From Notospermus geniculatus (lineage: Eukaryota; Nemertea; Pilidiophora; Heteronemertea; Lineidae), in the NCBI GenBank assembly GCA_002633025.1, contig NMRB01001123.1:160672-224671 (forward strand): DNA of 64,000 nucleotides, read 5' to 3'. Numbering within the stretch: the stretch's first letter is position 1; each line of letters opens with the position of its first letter. Both the position numbers and the translations under genes were made by a program. Shown here piece by piece: positions 63,525 through 64,000 of this stretch. Under the pieces are notes generated by a model. It saw only the letters and a program-made list of their open reading frames with translations. It was not told the DNA's origin and made no database searches.

Positions 63525-64000
63525 TGGTCGATTTTATGTGGATATTAATTCGTGATTTAATGAGGACATAAAATACGAATTTATATGGACATTAAATAAG
63601 TAGTGCGATTTTATATCCACATTAAAAACTCAGCAGCAATTGGTTAATTTAGTGTGGATATAAATTCTTGATTTAATGTGGATATAAAATTGGAATTAAT
63701 GTGGACATTAAATATGAATTGTGTCCACTCGGGCCTGCGATACACGTGGAAGATCGAACTTGGCTAACCGAACAAAATCACTGCAAAAGTCCCTCTGTAA
63801 CTTTGTCCCCCCTACAGATCCATGGGATCCGAAAGCTGGATTCTACTCAGAAGTGTGCTTCAAGATGGCATAGGTGCGATCACCAACAAATCCCGAATAA
63901 AAAATCATTTTTTTTGATGAAAATTCAAACTTTCACCAAAAAATCAGTTCAAAGGACAGCAAGATAATTTTGGTGCAAGAAGGTGCCAAAGCAATTGTTA
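63525..64000. other. AT-rich stretch with TTTAATGTGGATATAAA-type words
   Basis: Variants of TTTAATGTGGATATAAA and its inverse recur between 63530 and 63715, probably part of a foldback element centred near 63610. No gene seen to the window end. Confidence 0.5.

Overview
The window is animal nuclear DNA. Genes are split by GT-AG introns of about 0.2-2 kb, and coding sequence is a small minority of the bases. Short palindromic transposons, LINEs, DNA transposons and minisatellites fill most of the rest. Recurrent ACATGTACATGTA and TAGGCCTA words and the gene content (fragments of many transposon families, a tandem peptide-receptor-like GPCR pair, DUF4806 and SAMD3-like genes) suggest a marine invertebrate. 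An echinoderm or hemichordate is my guess, but the sequence alone does not decide it. The assembly carries single Ns near 2641, 13474 and 21640 and a 34-N gap at 27354-27387; some of these joins lie in repeats or next to breaks in genes.

Layout. 1-5.9 kb: tandem and palindromic repeats, no gene seen. 6.0-13.3 kb (+): six exons of glycylpeptide N-tetradecanoyltransferase (NMT), missing its first and last exons; most of its introns carry transposons. 13.6-20.1 kb (-): a complete six-exon DUF4806 gene with a 46-bp minisatellite and a small plus-strand terminal exon inside its introns. 20.9-23.2 kb (-): a decayed DDE-type transposase-like gene in the same orientation just upstream of it. 23.8-26.1 kb (+): a dead LINE reverse transcriptase with a repeat inserted near its 3' end. 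26.8-27.6 kb: a 66-bp minisatellite around the assembly gap. 28.1-30.6 kb (+): a decayed Ginger/KRBA2-like integrase transposon that once encoded integrase, a Cys-rich CXC-like region, a Ulp1 protease and a PHD finger in one protein. 33.3-34.1 kb: an 840-bp inverted repeat resembling Penelope-type terminal repeats. 34.2-35.6 kb: a 302-bp tandem array. 36.0-38.3 kb (+): a second, related transposase-like gene, broken by a 136-bp palindromic MITE. 38.8-41.9 kb (+): a complete six-exon SAMD3-like gene with a duplicated, phase-broken copy of its first exon. 46.3-47.8 kb: a Harbinger remnant (HARBI1-like nuclease plus divergent Myb/MADF-like gene). 52.1-61.0 kb (-): two tandem three-exon class A GPCR genes, both apparently intact. 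61-64 kb: MITEs and a LINE tail.

The apparently functional host genes are NMT, the DUF4806 gene, the SAMD3-like gene and the two GPCRs. In two separate places a transposase-like gene lies 0.6-0.9 kb upstream of an intact multi-exon accessory-type gene in the same orientation (transposase then DUF4806; transposase then SAMD3-like). This is the most interesting organisational pattern here and may mark two-gene mobile elements. Gene models were built by eye from splice sites, phase and family resemblance; no alignment or database search was run.
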